DNA from: an uncultured Eubacteriales bacterium
GTDB taxonomy: Bacteria; Bacillota_I; Bacilli_A; RFN20; CAG-288
Assembly (NCBI GenBank): GCA_900316035.1
Contig: ONBI01000017.1
Coordinates: 1-32,980 of the forward strand
Length of the DNA stretch: 32,980 nucleotides
Direction of reading: 5' to 3'
Below are positions 8,145-17,816 of this stretch, piece after piece. How positions within the stretch are numbered: position 1 is the stretch's first letter; every line of letters begins with the position of its first letter. The notes below the pieces were generated by a model, which ran no database searches, was not told the origin of the DNA, and saw only the letters and a program-made list of their open reading frames with translations. The translations under genes were made by a program, and so were the position numbers.

Positions 8145-9608
8145 TCACTTGTTCTCCTTTCCGGCGACGAGATTCTTCAGTCCGGTGATATCTTCGATCT
8201 CTTTGCCCATGCTTAAGACATAGCCGTCTTCAAAGATGCGTCCGGTGACATTGACACCGATTGGCATTCCCTGATCGAAGGTGAGCGGAACCGTAACAGA
8301 CGGATAACCGCCGAAATTCCCTAGCGTAAGGATGTTATCGAGATAATCCGGATGGGTCGACCAGGCGGTCGAAAGATCCTTGATCTTCTTCGGAATCGAA
8401 TAGGCGGAAGGAACGATGAGATAATCAAACGAATCGAAGAAGCGGTTCATCGCATCGACGATAAGACGACGGGCTTTCTGAGCGCGGTTGAACATCTCCG
8501 GCTGATTCTCCGCTAACAAAGAGAAAGAACCGATGACGAAACGTCTCTTGATAAGATCGGAGAAGCCTTTACTACGGCAGTCGATCATATATTCCTTATA
8601 GGTCTTCGGATTGTTGGTAGCGGCAGGGCCGAAACGGACACCGTCGAGGTTAGCGTCGTTCGAGCCGGCTTCGGCGCAGGAGATGATCATATAAGTAGGA
8701 TAGAGAGCATCGAGAAGCTCGATCGGATAATCGTAAGGAAGGACTTCATAGCCTTTCTTCCTGAGTTCCTCAAGAAGTTTGCTATAAGCATCCTTGATGA
8801 TAGGATCCTTGATCGAATCCATGACGGCTTTGAAGTAACCGACTCTCTTGAGTCTCTTTCCTTCCAGAACATACTTCTCGTACTTCTCTTTCTTACGATA
8901 GGAAGAAGACATATCGTTCTTATCGTGTCCGCTTAACGCAGTGAGAACATAAGCCGCGGAAAGAACATCACGGGTGAAGAAACCGACCGCATCCAAAGAG
9001 GGAGCAAACGGGAAAAGACCGAAACGGGAGATTCTTCCCCAGGTCGCCTTATAACCGACGAGTCCGGCTAAGGAAGCCGGTTTACGGACCGAGTCACCAG
9101 TATCGCTTCCTAAAGCCATCGGAGCGATACCCTGCGCAAGGGCAGCTGCCGAACCGCAGGAAGAACCGCCGACGATACGCTCCTTGTCGTAAGGATTGGT
9201 GGTATCGCCTTTTCTTCCGGTCGTACCGGTTCCGCCCATCGCCAGTTCATCCATGGTGGTATGGGCAACCTGGATCATGCCGGCTCTTTTGAGCTTCTTG
9301 ACGACCGTCGCATCGAAAGTCGGAACATAACCGGTGAGGATCTTCGAAGAAGCGCTGGTCTCGGTACCCTTGGTGGAATAGTTATCCTTAGCGAGATACG
9401 GGATACCTTTCAGGACTTCGTCTTCCCCGATCTCGGTGATCTTCTTCGCTTCTTTTCTCGCCTCGTCAAAACGGGTGGCTTCAAAAGAATTGCACTGGTC
9501 TTTTCCGATGCGCTCAATACACTCCTCCACGAGTTCGGAAGGAGTCACTTCCTTCTCGACCAAAGCCTTATGGATCGAGAGAATATCCTTAGTCATCCAT
9601 TTCGTCAT
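8145..9608 (-). CDS. gatA: Glutamyl-tRNA amidotransferase subunit GatA
   Basis: Amidase-signature subunit that liberates ammonia from glutamine for GatB. The Ser-cisSer-Lys triad is visible: Lys74 (PYLAKDN), Ser149 (GGSSCGSAAA) and Ser173 (GSDTGDSVRKP). Two normally strict positions differ from the usual DTGGSIRQPA: the second glycine is Asp172, and Gln is Lys (RKPA). The rest is ordinary at 487 residues. The start at 9608 overlaps the gatC stop by 20 bp, with a weak AGGT ribosome binding site; an in-frame ATG at 9596 is an alternative. The gene sits in the order gatC-gatA-gatB. Confidence 0.95.
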   Translation of the reverse strand: MTKWMTKDILSIHKALVEKEVTPSELVEECIERIGKDQCNSFEATRFDEARKEAKKITEIGEDEVLKGIPYLAKDNYSTKGTETSASSKILTGYVPTFDATVVKKLKRAGMIQVAHTTMDELAMGGTGTTGRKGDTTNPYDKERIVGGSSCGSAAALAQGIAPMALGSDTGDSVRKPASLAGLVGYKATWGRISRFGLFPFAPSLDAVGFFTRDVLSAAYVLTALSGHDKNDMSSSYRKKEKYEKYVLEGKRLKRVGYFKAVMDSIKDPIIKDAYSKLLEELRKKGYEVLPYDYPIELLDALYPTYMIISCAEAGSNDANLDGVRFGPAATNNPKTYKEYMIDCRSKGFSDLIKRRFVIGSFSLLAENQPEMFNRAQKARRLIVDAMNRFFDSFDYLIVPSAYSIPKKIKDLSTAWSTHPDYLDNILTLGNFGGYPSVTVPLTFDQGMPIGVNVTGRIFEDGYVLSMGKEIEDITGLKNLVAGKENK

Positions 9609-9909
9609 TTTTGTTACCTACAACTTTCGGGAGTTTGATCTGATTGCCTAAACGGGTATTCGAGTTGGATAATTCCTCTTCCGCACTCAGAGGTTTCGAA
9701 GGGATATCCTCTCTGAGAAGCTTCTGATGTTCCTTATAGGGGAAAGTCATCGGCTCGGCTTCATCGACGCCTTCGATTCCCTTGAGGAAATCGATCTGGG
9801 CAAGAACCGTATTGAACTCTTCGTAGATCAGGTCCGCCTGACCCGGAGCAAGTTCAAAAAGGAGGTTCTCCGCGCACTGATTAATGACATCTTTTGTTAC
9901 TTTGATCAT
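9589..9909 (-). CDS. gatC: Glutamyl-tRNA amidotransferase subunit GatC
   Basis: Small belt-like subunit that stabilises GatA on GatB. The 106-residue product starts at the ATG at 9909, 8 nt after TTAGGAG; a GTG at 9918 abuts that site and is rejected. Typical GatC features are the N-terminal helix (KVTKDVINQCAENLLFEL), EEFNTVLAQIDFLKGIEGVDEAEPM, and the motif REDIPSKPLS. It overlaps gatA by 20 bp. It follows ligA after 54 bp, where a TATAAT box is present, so the genes may be both co-transcribed with ligA and separately promoted. Confidence 0.92.
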   Translation of the reverse strand: MIKVTKDVINQCAENLLFELAPGQADLIYEEFNTVLAQIDFLKGIEGVDEAEPMTFPYKEHQKLLREDIPSKPLSAEEELSNSNTRLGNQIKLPKVVGNKNDEMDD

Positions 9910-9934
9910 CGATAGCACTCCTAAAAAACAATTT

Positions 9935-9940
9935 ATTATA
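9935..9940 (-). promoter_or_regulatory. Possible -10 box for gatCAB
   Basis: A perfect TATAAT on the minus strand in the ligA-gatC gap, about 26 bp before the gatC ATG. No clear -35 at 16-18 bp, so this may be a weak internal promoter. Confidence 0.35.
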
Positions 9941-9963
9941 TAACAAACACTCTTCTTCGGCTC

Positions 9964-11988
<2,025 letters not shown>

Positions 11989-14307
11989 TTATTCCCCCTC
12001 TCTCTTTTTGCGGAAGGCTTTGAAACCGATCATGAGTTTCTTCTCTCCATAGGGAGAGGGGAACTCGACCAAGATCTTGTTTCCCGGAAGAAGCTCTTTG
12101 ACTTTCCCGACACCGAAGGAAGTGTGGATCACTTCATCGCCGACGTTATAGACTTCGTTGGTGGCGCTGTTTGTAGGTCTTGATAAAGCAGCACTCTTAA
12201 GAATACTTTCTGCCTGCGGAGAGAAAAGACTTCCTCTCGCACTCGGACGATGGGACCCGATATAGGCAGAGTAGTCTTTCGCCGGTTCTTTCTTCGGAGT
12301 GACTAAGTCCAGCTCTCTTAAGAACATACTCGGCGTATAAGGAGCACCGGTCATGAAGCTATGGCCACCGAACGAAGATAGATAGAGGCGTTCTCTGGCT
12401 CTGGTGACACAGACATAAAGAAGACGTCTCTCTTCTTCGATCGCACTTCTTCCTTCGCTGGATAGAGCATGGGAGGTCGGGAAGATGTTCTGACATAGAC
12501 CGGTCACAAAGACGACCGGAAACTCCAAGCCTTTGGAGACGTGCCCTGTCATCAGGGCGACTTTCTTCTCCTCTTTCATCGTATCCTGGTCGGACTGTAA
12601 GGCGACTTCGATGAGGAAATCCTCCAAGGTCGCTTTTCTTCTGGTTCCGTCGTCATCGAGATACTCTTCTTCCAGGAAGGAAGTGATATCTCTTAGGAAT
12701 TCCATGACGTTATCGGTCTTGCTCTGAGAAGAAGCGGCGGTATAGGAAAGCTCATCCTCCATCTTCTTATCTTCCTTATTGACATAATCGAGGAAGCCGG
12801 TCTGGACAAAGTAGTTGCGGATGGCGGTCACCAGTTCTGCCGGTTCACAGTCGGATTCTAGGACATCCTTCATCTGTCTATAGGCCTGATAGAAAGGCGC
12901 AAGCAGGATCTTCGACTTCGAAGAGAGCTTGATATCATCGGCGTGATCTTTGAAAATCGTAAAAAGCGAATTCTCCTCTTCCGGAAGAAGTGCTTTTAAG
13001 GATAAAGCGCGCGTAAGAGTGACATCTCCGACCCCTTTTGACGGAGCTTTGAGAATGCGGCGGAAAGAGATATCGTCCGGATTGACAAGAAGTCTCAGAT
13101 AGGAAAGAGCATCCTTGATCTCGGCTCTTTCGTAGAACTTCATACCGCCGTAGACTTCATAGGGAATCTTGAAATTCGTCAGTTTCTTTTCGATGGCGTT
13201 GGAGAGATAGTTGGAGCGATAAAGGATAGCGATGTCGTTATAGTTATACTTGCCTTTGGTGACGAGAGAGCGGATCTGCGAAGCGATACCATAGGCTTCG
13301 TTATCCATATCGGAATAGGCGATATAGGTGATGTTTTCTCCTTCCTGACCAGAGGCAGCGACTAAGTTCTTCTCCAGGCGATCCGAATTATGACGGATCA
13401 GAGCATTGGCGGCATTGAGAATCTTCTGGGTCGAACGGTAGTTTTCATCGAGAACCACGGTATCGAGAGTCGGGAAATCCTTCGAAAGAGAATCCTTGAT
13501 GATCTCGTTCTTGGCTCCGCGCCAGGTGTAGATGGTCTGATCGGGATCTCCGACCACGGTGAGCATCGCCTTCTTGGAAAGCAGAAGCTTCACCAGTTCA
13601 TACTGGACGGAGTTGGTGTCTTGGAACTCATCGACAAGGAAGATATCGTACTTGTTCTGCCAGACGCTTCTTACATTCTCTTCGGAGCGGAGAATCTTCA
13701 GAGTAAGCATCAATAAGTCATCGAAATCCAGGAGGTTCTGACTCCGCAAGAACTTCTGATAAGCGTCATAGACATAGATCAGTTCATCGAAAGTATAGAT
13801 GGCATCCAGAGGTACCATCGTCGGACGGACATCCGCGACGAATAATCCTTTGGTCTTGAGATCCGAGATCTTGGAGACGACCGCCTTGGTGAACTCTTTG
13901 GAGGACCCTTTGGTCATCTTGGAGAAGATATCTTTATAAATCTGGGATTGATCGGCATCGTCGGCGATATTGAAGCTGGAGGAATAGCCGGAAAGATGGC
14001 CGATCTCTTTTCTTAGGAAACGGAAACAAAACCCGTGGAAAGTGCAGATCAGCGGTTTTGCCGAAGTCGAGAAACCTTCTTGGGAAAGAAGGGCATCGAC
14101 ACGGGTCTGCATCTCTTTGGCGGCTTTGTTGGTGAAGGTGATAGCGACCATTCGCTTCGGATTGATACCCTCGGTGATGAGATAGGCGATTCGATAGGTC
14201 AGAGTCCTGGTTTTCCCGGTTCCGGCACCGGCGATGATACGGAGATACTGGCTTTTACTGCTGGCGGCGAGATACTGATTCGTATTGAGTTTCGATTTGA
14301 TGTCCAT
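11989..14307 (-). CDS. pcrA: UvrD/Rep-family 3'-5' DNA helicase PcrA
   Basis: Superfamily 1A helicase acting in repair, plasmid rolling-circle replication and clearing of RecA or RNA polymerase. The 772-residue protein shows AGAGTGKT (Walker A, residues 26-33), LVDEFQDTN (motif II), VGDPDQTIYTWRGA (motif III), ENYRSTQ (IV), MTGHVSKGLEFPVVFV (V) and EERRLLYVCVTRARERLYL (VI). The C-terminus (VYNVGDEVIHTSFGVGKV...) is the Tudor-like RNA polymerase-binding domain of PcrA. An extended -10 lies upstream, but no AGGAGG-type site is found before the ATG. It heads the run leading into ligA. Confidence 0.96.
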   Translation of the reverse strand: MDIKSKLNTNQYLAASSKSQYLRIIAGAGTGKTRTLTYRIAYLITEGINPKRMVAITFTNKAAKEMQTRVDALLSQEGFSTSAKPLICTFHGFCFRFLRKEIGHLSGYSSSFNIADDADQSQIYKDIFSKMTKGSSKEFTKAVVSKISDLKTKGLFVADVRPTMVPLDAIYTFDELIYVYDAYQKFLRSQNLLDFDDLLMLTLKILRSEENVRSVWQNKYDIFLVDEFQDTNSVQYELVKLLLSKKAMLTVVGDPDQTIYTWRGAKNEIIKDSLSKDFPTLDTVVLDENYRSTQKILNAANALIRHNSDRLEKNLVAASGQEGENITYIAYSDMDNEAYGIASQIRSLVTKGKYNYNDIAILYRSNYLSNAIEKKLTNFKIPYEVYGGMKFYERAEIKDALSYLRLLVNPDDISFRRILKAPSKGVGDVTLTRALSLKALLPEEENSLFTIFKDHADDIKLSSKSKILLAPFYQAYRQMKDVLESDCEPAELVTAIRNYFVQTGFLDYVNKEDKKMEDELSYTAASSQSKTDNVMEFLRDITSFLEEEYLDDDGTRRKATLEDFLIEVALQSDQDTMKEEKKVALMTGHVSKGLEFPVVFVTGLCQNIFPTSHALSSEGRSAIEEERRLLYVCVTRARERLYLSSFGGHSFMTGAPYTPSMFLRELDLVTPKKEPAKDYSAYIGSHRPSARGSLFSPQAESILKSAALSRPTNSATNEVYNVGDEVIHTSFGVGKVKELLPGNKILVEFPSPYGEKKLMIGFKAFRKKREGE

Positions 14308-14327
14308 AGCGTTTTTTCTTGCGCTCT

Positions 14328-14336
14328 ATTATAGCA
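14328..14336 (-). promoter_or_regulatory. Extended -10 promoter of pcrA
   Basis: TGCTATAAT on the minus strand, ending 20 bp before the pcrA ATG, so the leader is only about a dozen bases and lacks a Shine-Dalgarno match. A GNRA-type hairpin (AGGGGCT-GAGA-AGCCCCT, 14343-14360) lies immediately upstream and may be a weak terminator of earlier transcription. Confidence 0.5.
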
Positions 14337-14428
14337 AAGAAGAGGGGCTTCTCAGCCCCTGAGAAAGGGAAAAAGAGCGGGTGGCTTTTCAGGGCAGAAA
14401 AAGAAAGAAAAAAAGGATAAAAAGACGT

Positions 14429-14454
14429 AAAAAAGCTCTCCGATCAGGGAGAGC
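14429..14454 (-). terminator. Intrinsic terminator of tRNA-Gln
   Basis: Minus strand: GCTCTCC-CTGATC-GGAGAGC stem-loop followed by TTTTTT, about 10 bp after the encoded CCA of the tRNA. Confidence 0.88.
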
Positions 14455-14464
14455 AATCATTCAT

Positions 14465-14539
14465 TGGCTGGGATACTTGGATTCGAACCAAGGCATCACG
14501 GTTTCAGAGACCGTTGTCTTACCGCTTGACTATATCCCA
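14465..14539 (-). tRNA. tRNA-Gln (anticodon CUG)
   Basis: 75-nt cloverleaf on the minus strand. Acceptor TGGGATA pairs with TATCCCA, then discriminator G and an encoded CCA. The anticodon stem is ACGGT/ACCGT with loop CTCTGAA, giving CUG (codon CAG). The T arm is CTTGG-TTCGAAT-CCAAG. It has its own strong promoter and terminator. Co-occurrence with gatCAB fits the indirect Glu-to-Gln charging route. Confidence 0.93.
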
Positions 14540-14551
14540 AGAGCAAAAACA

Positions 14552-14580
14552 AGTATAGAGGCCTTCTTCGTGTTTGTCAA
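14552..14580 (-). promoter_or_regulatory. Promoter of tRNA-Gln
   Basis: Minus strand: a perfect -35 TTGACA (14575-14580), 17-bp spacer, -10 TATACT (14552-14557), 13 bp before the tRNA 5' end. Confidence 0.8.
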
Positions 14581-14632
14581 ACAATTTTTGCTTTTTCGGC
14601 TCGACTTCGCTAAGAAAAGCCTTTCCTTATCC

Positions 14633-15109
14633 TTACTTATCGTAGGTTTCTCCGGAAGCGATCTTCATAGCCCTGTAGACCTGTTCGGTAGCTAACAGAA
14701 ACGCCATCGTATGGGTGAAGGTGAGTTTGGAAAGAGAAACCGATAGATCCGCTCTTCTCCGCTCGCACTCATCGATTCCATAGGAAGAACCGAAGAGGAA
14801 AACAAGGCTGCCGCTACGACTAGTGAGCTCTTTTAAAGAAGAAGCAAAAGAAGCCGAATCCATCTCTTTTCCGTGGACATCGAAAAGAATGACTTTCTCA
14901 TCGTCCCGGATCAGACGTAGATTCCTTTCCGCTTCTTTCTTCAGAGCCGCTGCGATCTCTTTCTGACTCGGAGACGGAGGAAGAGGTTCTTCTTTGAGCA
15001 TCGTCAAAGAGACTTTCCCGAAACGGGAAAGACGTTTCATATATTCTTTCGAACCTTCCTCGATATAGTTCTCACGGATTTTTCCGGGGAGCAGAAAGCG
15101 GAAGTTCAT
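14633..15109 (-). CDS. rlmH: 23S rRNA pseudouridine-1915 N3-methyltransferase RlmH (divergent)
   Basis: SPOUT-fold methyltransferase that modifies 23S rRNA at position 1915 on assembled ribosomes. The 158-residue length is typical, with the N-terminal GKIRENYIEEGSKEYMKRLSRFGKVSL and the C-terminal TEQVYRAMKIASGETYDK matching the family. Two usually conserved elements differ: the SAM-binding loop reads FLFGSSYGI rather than an F-x-I-G-G form, and the C-terminal YHK is YDK. The start is the ATG at 15109, 4 bp overlapping the upstream metallo-beta-lactamase gene, preceded by GGAGGAG; a longer upstream reading has no support. Confidence 0.85.
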   Translation of the reverse strand: MNFRFLLPGKIRENYIEEGSKEYMKRLSRFGKVSLTMLKEEPLPPSPSQKEIAAALKKEAERNLRLIRDDEKVILFDVHGKEMDSASFASSLKELTSRSGSLVFLFGSSYGIDECERRRADLSVSLSKLTFTHTMAFLLATEQVYRAMKIASGETYDK

Positions 15110-15867
15110 TTTTCTCCTCCTCTTGTCTCTTCTTTGGCACTGGCGGTGCGGAAAAGACATTCCGGAACATAACCGAGCTGGGTGAGCAGCACTTCCTTTA
15201 CCGTAGAGAGAGCTTTCTCCGGGGTGTTGCATTCTTCGGAAAGATGGGAGAGAACCACTTCTTTTGTCGAAGAAGAAATCAGAAGGGAAAGATAATAGCC
15301 GGAATCGCTATTGGAAAGATGGCCGGTATCGGAAATGATACGGCGGATCAGATAATCCGGACGCTTCGATTCATAGAGCATCTTCGGATCGTGATTGCTT
15401 TCGAAGATATAGTAGGTCTTTCCCTGAAGATAGGGAAAATCCTTCTCCGGAACAAATCCGGTGTCCGTAAGATAGACTAAACTTTCTTTTCCGTCTTCCA
15501 TCACATAGGCCATGGTATTGGGGCAGTCGTGAGAGACCGGTAGTGCCCTTATCGAAAAAGGGCCGATCTGCGTCAGCGAAAACGGCGCAATCAGATGTTC
15601 TCCGGAGAGCAGAGCATCCACTTTCGGAATCCGTGGCTGAGGCGCATAAAGAAGCGAAAAAGGAACGTTGAAAGCATCGCTAGCGTGGTCCGAATGGGTG
15701 TGGGTAAGAAAGACAGCCGAAAGCGAAGCAAAGGAGCATCCATAGGCTTCCAAAGCTTTTTCTACTCTTTTCTTCGAGATACCGAAATCCAAAAGAATTA
15801 CCGAATCTCCTGAGAATACTAAAGTAGCATTTCCTTTCGAACCGGAGGAGATGACATCAAAGCGCAT
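15106..15867 (-). CDS. walJ: WalJ/YycJ-like metallo-beta-lactamase-fold hydrolase
   Basis: Predicted metal-dependent hydrolase. In Bacilli the YycJ/WalJ family is encoded with walRK genes near the origin and is implicated in coordinating cell wall and DNA metabolism; the substrate is unsettled. The 253-residue protein begins MRFDVISSGSKGNATLV and carries the metal-binding HTHSDH motif (about residues 61-66), LPVSHDCPNTMAYV, YLTDTGFV, FESNHD and a late histidine in VVLSHLSEECN. The start at 15867 is 2 bp after the dnaB stop with GAGGAA upstream. walRK are absent here; the association retained is with dnaB upstream and rlmH downstream. Confidence 0.85.
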   Translation of the reverse strand: MRFDVISSGSKGNATLVFSGDSVILLDFGISKKRVEKALEAYGCSFASLSAVFLTHTHSDHASDAFNVPFSLLYAPQPRIPKVDALLSGEHLIAPFSLTQIGPFSIRALPVSHDCPNTMAYVMEDGKESLVYLTDTGFVPEKDFPYLQGKTYYIFESNHDPKMLYESKRPDYLIRRIISDTGHLSNSDSGYYLSLLISSSTKEVVLSHLSEECNTPEKALSTVKEVLLTQLGYVPECLFRTASAKEETRGGEK

Positions 15868-15869
15868 CG

Positions 15870-17354
15870 CTATTGTTCCTCGTGCTGGTCGTCTAAGATA
15901 TTGAAGGAGCAATGTTCCTTATCGAACATGAAAGTCAAAGCGCCGGTTGCACCGTTACGGTTCTTCATCAAGGAGACCGAGACCTGGGAAATCGGGGAAT
16001 TGGAATTCTGCTCCTGGGCTTCTTCCTGACTTTCTCCCGGCCCGTAGTTCTTCTGATTTTCGTAGTAATCGCTACGGTAGAGCATGAAGATCATATCGGC
16101 ATCCTGTTCGATAGAACCGGAGTCGCGGATATCCGACATCTGCGGACGGTGGTCCGGACGTTTTTCGGAATCACGGGAAAGCTGTGTCAATGCGATGACC
16201 GGAACCGACAGGGTACGGGCCATCTGTTTGATCTGACGGGAGATATCGCTGACTTCCTGCTGACGCGAGCCGGCGTTAGCCTTGCTCGGAGAGGTGATAA
16301 GACCGATGTAGTCGATCGCAATCAAGGCGATATTCTGTTTTTCCTTCTGAAGAATCGTGTTCTGAAGCTGTTTGCACTTCGTCGCGATATCCATCATCTT
16401 GGAACCTGGGTTATCGTCGATATAGAAAGGAAGGGAGGTAAGTTCGTTTAAACCGTGCTGAAGCTTGATTGCATCGGCAGCGGCATCGCTATCGCCATGG
16501 GTATCGATGACGAGGTTATCCTTCGTCGACTGCTCCTGATAATCGAACTCGTTGATCCGTTCGCTGGTAAGACCCGAAGTGAGGTTAAGAAGACGGAGAG
16601 CAATCTGTTCGGCCGACATTTCCAGGGAGAAGAAGACAACCGGCTTATGCTGCCTTGCGACCTGGTAAAGAAGGTTCAGGGCAAAAGCGGTCTTACCGAC
16701 ACTAGGACGGGCACCGACGACGACCATGTCGCCGGGATGCCAACCTTTGGTGAGATTATCGAGTTCTTCGTACCCGGTTCTGACACCGGTCATACCGGAG
16801 AGAGGGATGTTCTTCTCTTTGAAATCCTTCGTCTGCTTGACAAGTCTTGCGACAAGAGCATCGGAGACATCGCTCAGCGATTTTGCAGCGGTGATACGGC
16901 GTTGCTGGGAAATCTCGAGAATCTTATCGGTTCTGGAGCCGATGAATTCGGAGATATCGCTGATCGGAGTGCTTTTCGCTTCTTTGATGATGTCGTTGAG
17001 TTCGTTGATATAGCGGTTGAAAACGGCTTTATCCTTGACCGAAGCAAGGTAGTTTTCGATGGAGCCTTGGGTGACCGCCTTTTCGACAACGGCGTTGAGG
17101 TATTCCTCACCGCCGATCTCATCGAATTCCTTGGCGTTCTTCAGCTCCTCTTCGACCGTGGCAAAATCGGGGTTGATTCCCTTGCGGTTCAAAGAGAGAC
17201 AGGCGCGGAAGATGGCTTGGTTTCTGGTATCGGTGAAATCTTCCGGTGTGACACGCTGGGAAGCCACCAAAAAGCTATCCCCGGTCGGGTCGAGAAGAAT
17301 ATTGCCGAGAATCGAGATTTCGTCTAACTGCAGTCCGTCCTGAGAGGAGGCCAT
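15870..17354 (-). CDS. dnaB: Replicative DNA helicase DnaB
   Basis: Hexameric helicase that unwinds DNA at the replication fork (named DnaC in B. subtilis). The 494-residue protein has an N-terminal domain (EISILGNILLDPTGDSFLVASQRVTPEDF) and a RecA-like C-terminal domain with VVVGARPSVGKTAFALN (Walker A, about residues 213-222), VVFFSLEMSAEQIALRLL, LIAIDYIGLI (Walker B) and SDIRDSGSIEQDADMIFMLYR. No intein is present. It starts 1 bp after the rplI stop with AAGGA in the end of rplI. The rplI-dnaB adjacency is widespread in Bacillota. Confidence 0.97.
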   Translation of the reverse strand: MASSQDGLQLDEISILGNILLDPTGDSFLVASQRVTPEDFTDTRNQAIFRACLSLNRKGINPDFATVEEELKNAKEFDEIGGEEYLNAVVEKAVTQGSIENYLASVKDKAVFNRYINELNDIIKEAKSTPISDISEFIGSRTDKILEISQQRRITAAKSLSDVSDALVARLVKQTKDFKEKNIPLSGMTGVRTGYEELDNLTKGWHPGDMVVVGARPSVGKTAFALNLLYQVARQHKPVVFFSLEMSAEQIALRLLNLTSGLTSERINEFDYQEQSTKDNLVIDTHGDSDAAADAIKLQHGLNELTSLPFYIDDNPGSKMMDIATKCKQLQNTILQKEKQNIALIAIDYIGLITSPSKANAGSRQQEVSDISRQIKQMARTLSVPVIALTQLSRDSEKRPDHRPQMSDIRDSGSIEQDADMIFMLYRSDYYENQKNYGPGESQEEAQEQNSNSPISQVSVSLMKNRNGATGALTFMFDKEHCSFNILDDQHEEQ

Positions 17355-17355
17355 T

Positions 17356-17814
17356 TTACTTCTTTTCCTTGAGGACGACTTTGACGTGGATGGTGCCTAA
17401 GACACCATCGAAAAGATCGACTTTGAGATCGGTGACACCGAAGCCGTTGATGATGACGTTCTTATCGATGACCTGGCCTTTATCGATCTTGATATCGTAT
17501 TGTTTCTTCAAGGCCTCGGAAACCTTCTTGAAGGAGACGGTTCCGATCATGTCGCCACGTCTACCGGCCGGAGCTTCGAAAACAAGCGTGATGGTCTCCA
17601 AGCGTTTGGAGAGCTCTTTTGCCTCTTCGCGTTTGCGCTCTTTTTCTTTCCGCTCCTCTTCGAGTTCGATTTCATACTGCTTCTGGGCTTCGGCGGTATA
17701 GAGCACCGCATAGCCGTTCGGAATCAGATAATTGGCTCCGTAACCATCGGAAACATCGACGATTTCGCCTTTCTTTCCGACTTTACGAAGATCCTGTTTC
17801 ATAAGTACTTTCAT
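17356..17814 (-). CDS. rplI: Large-subunit ribosomal protein bL9
   Basis: bL9 binds 23S rRNA near the L1 stalk. The 152-residue protein starts MKVLMKQDLRKVGKKGEIVDVSDGYGANYLIPNGYAV (the classic N-terminal rRNA-binding domain), has a long Glu/Lys/Arg connecting helix (about residues 44-75), and a C-terminal domain (IGTVSFKKVSEALKKQYDIKIDKGQV). AAGGAGG in the end of gdpP precedes it, with a 2-bp intergenic gap. Confidence 0.97.
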   Translation of the reverse strand: MKVLMKQDLRKVGKKGEIVDVSDGYGANYLIPNGYAVLYTAEAQKQYEIELEEERKEKERKREEAKELSKRLETITLVFEAPAGRRGDMIGTVSFKKVSEALKKQYDIKIDKGQVIDKNVIINGFGVTDLKVDLFDGVLGTIHVKVVLKEKK

Positions 17815-17816
17815 TA

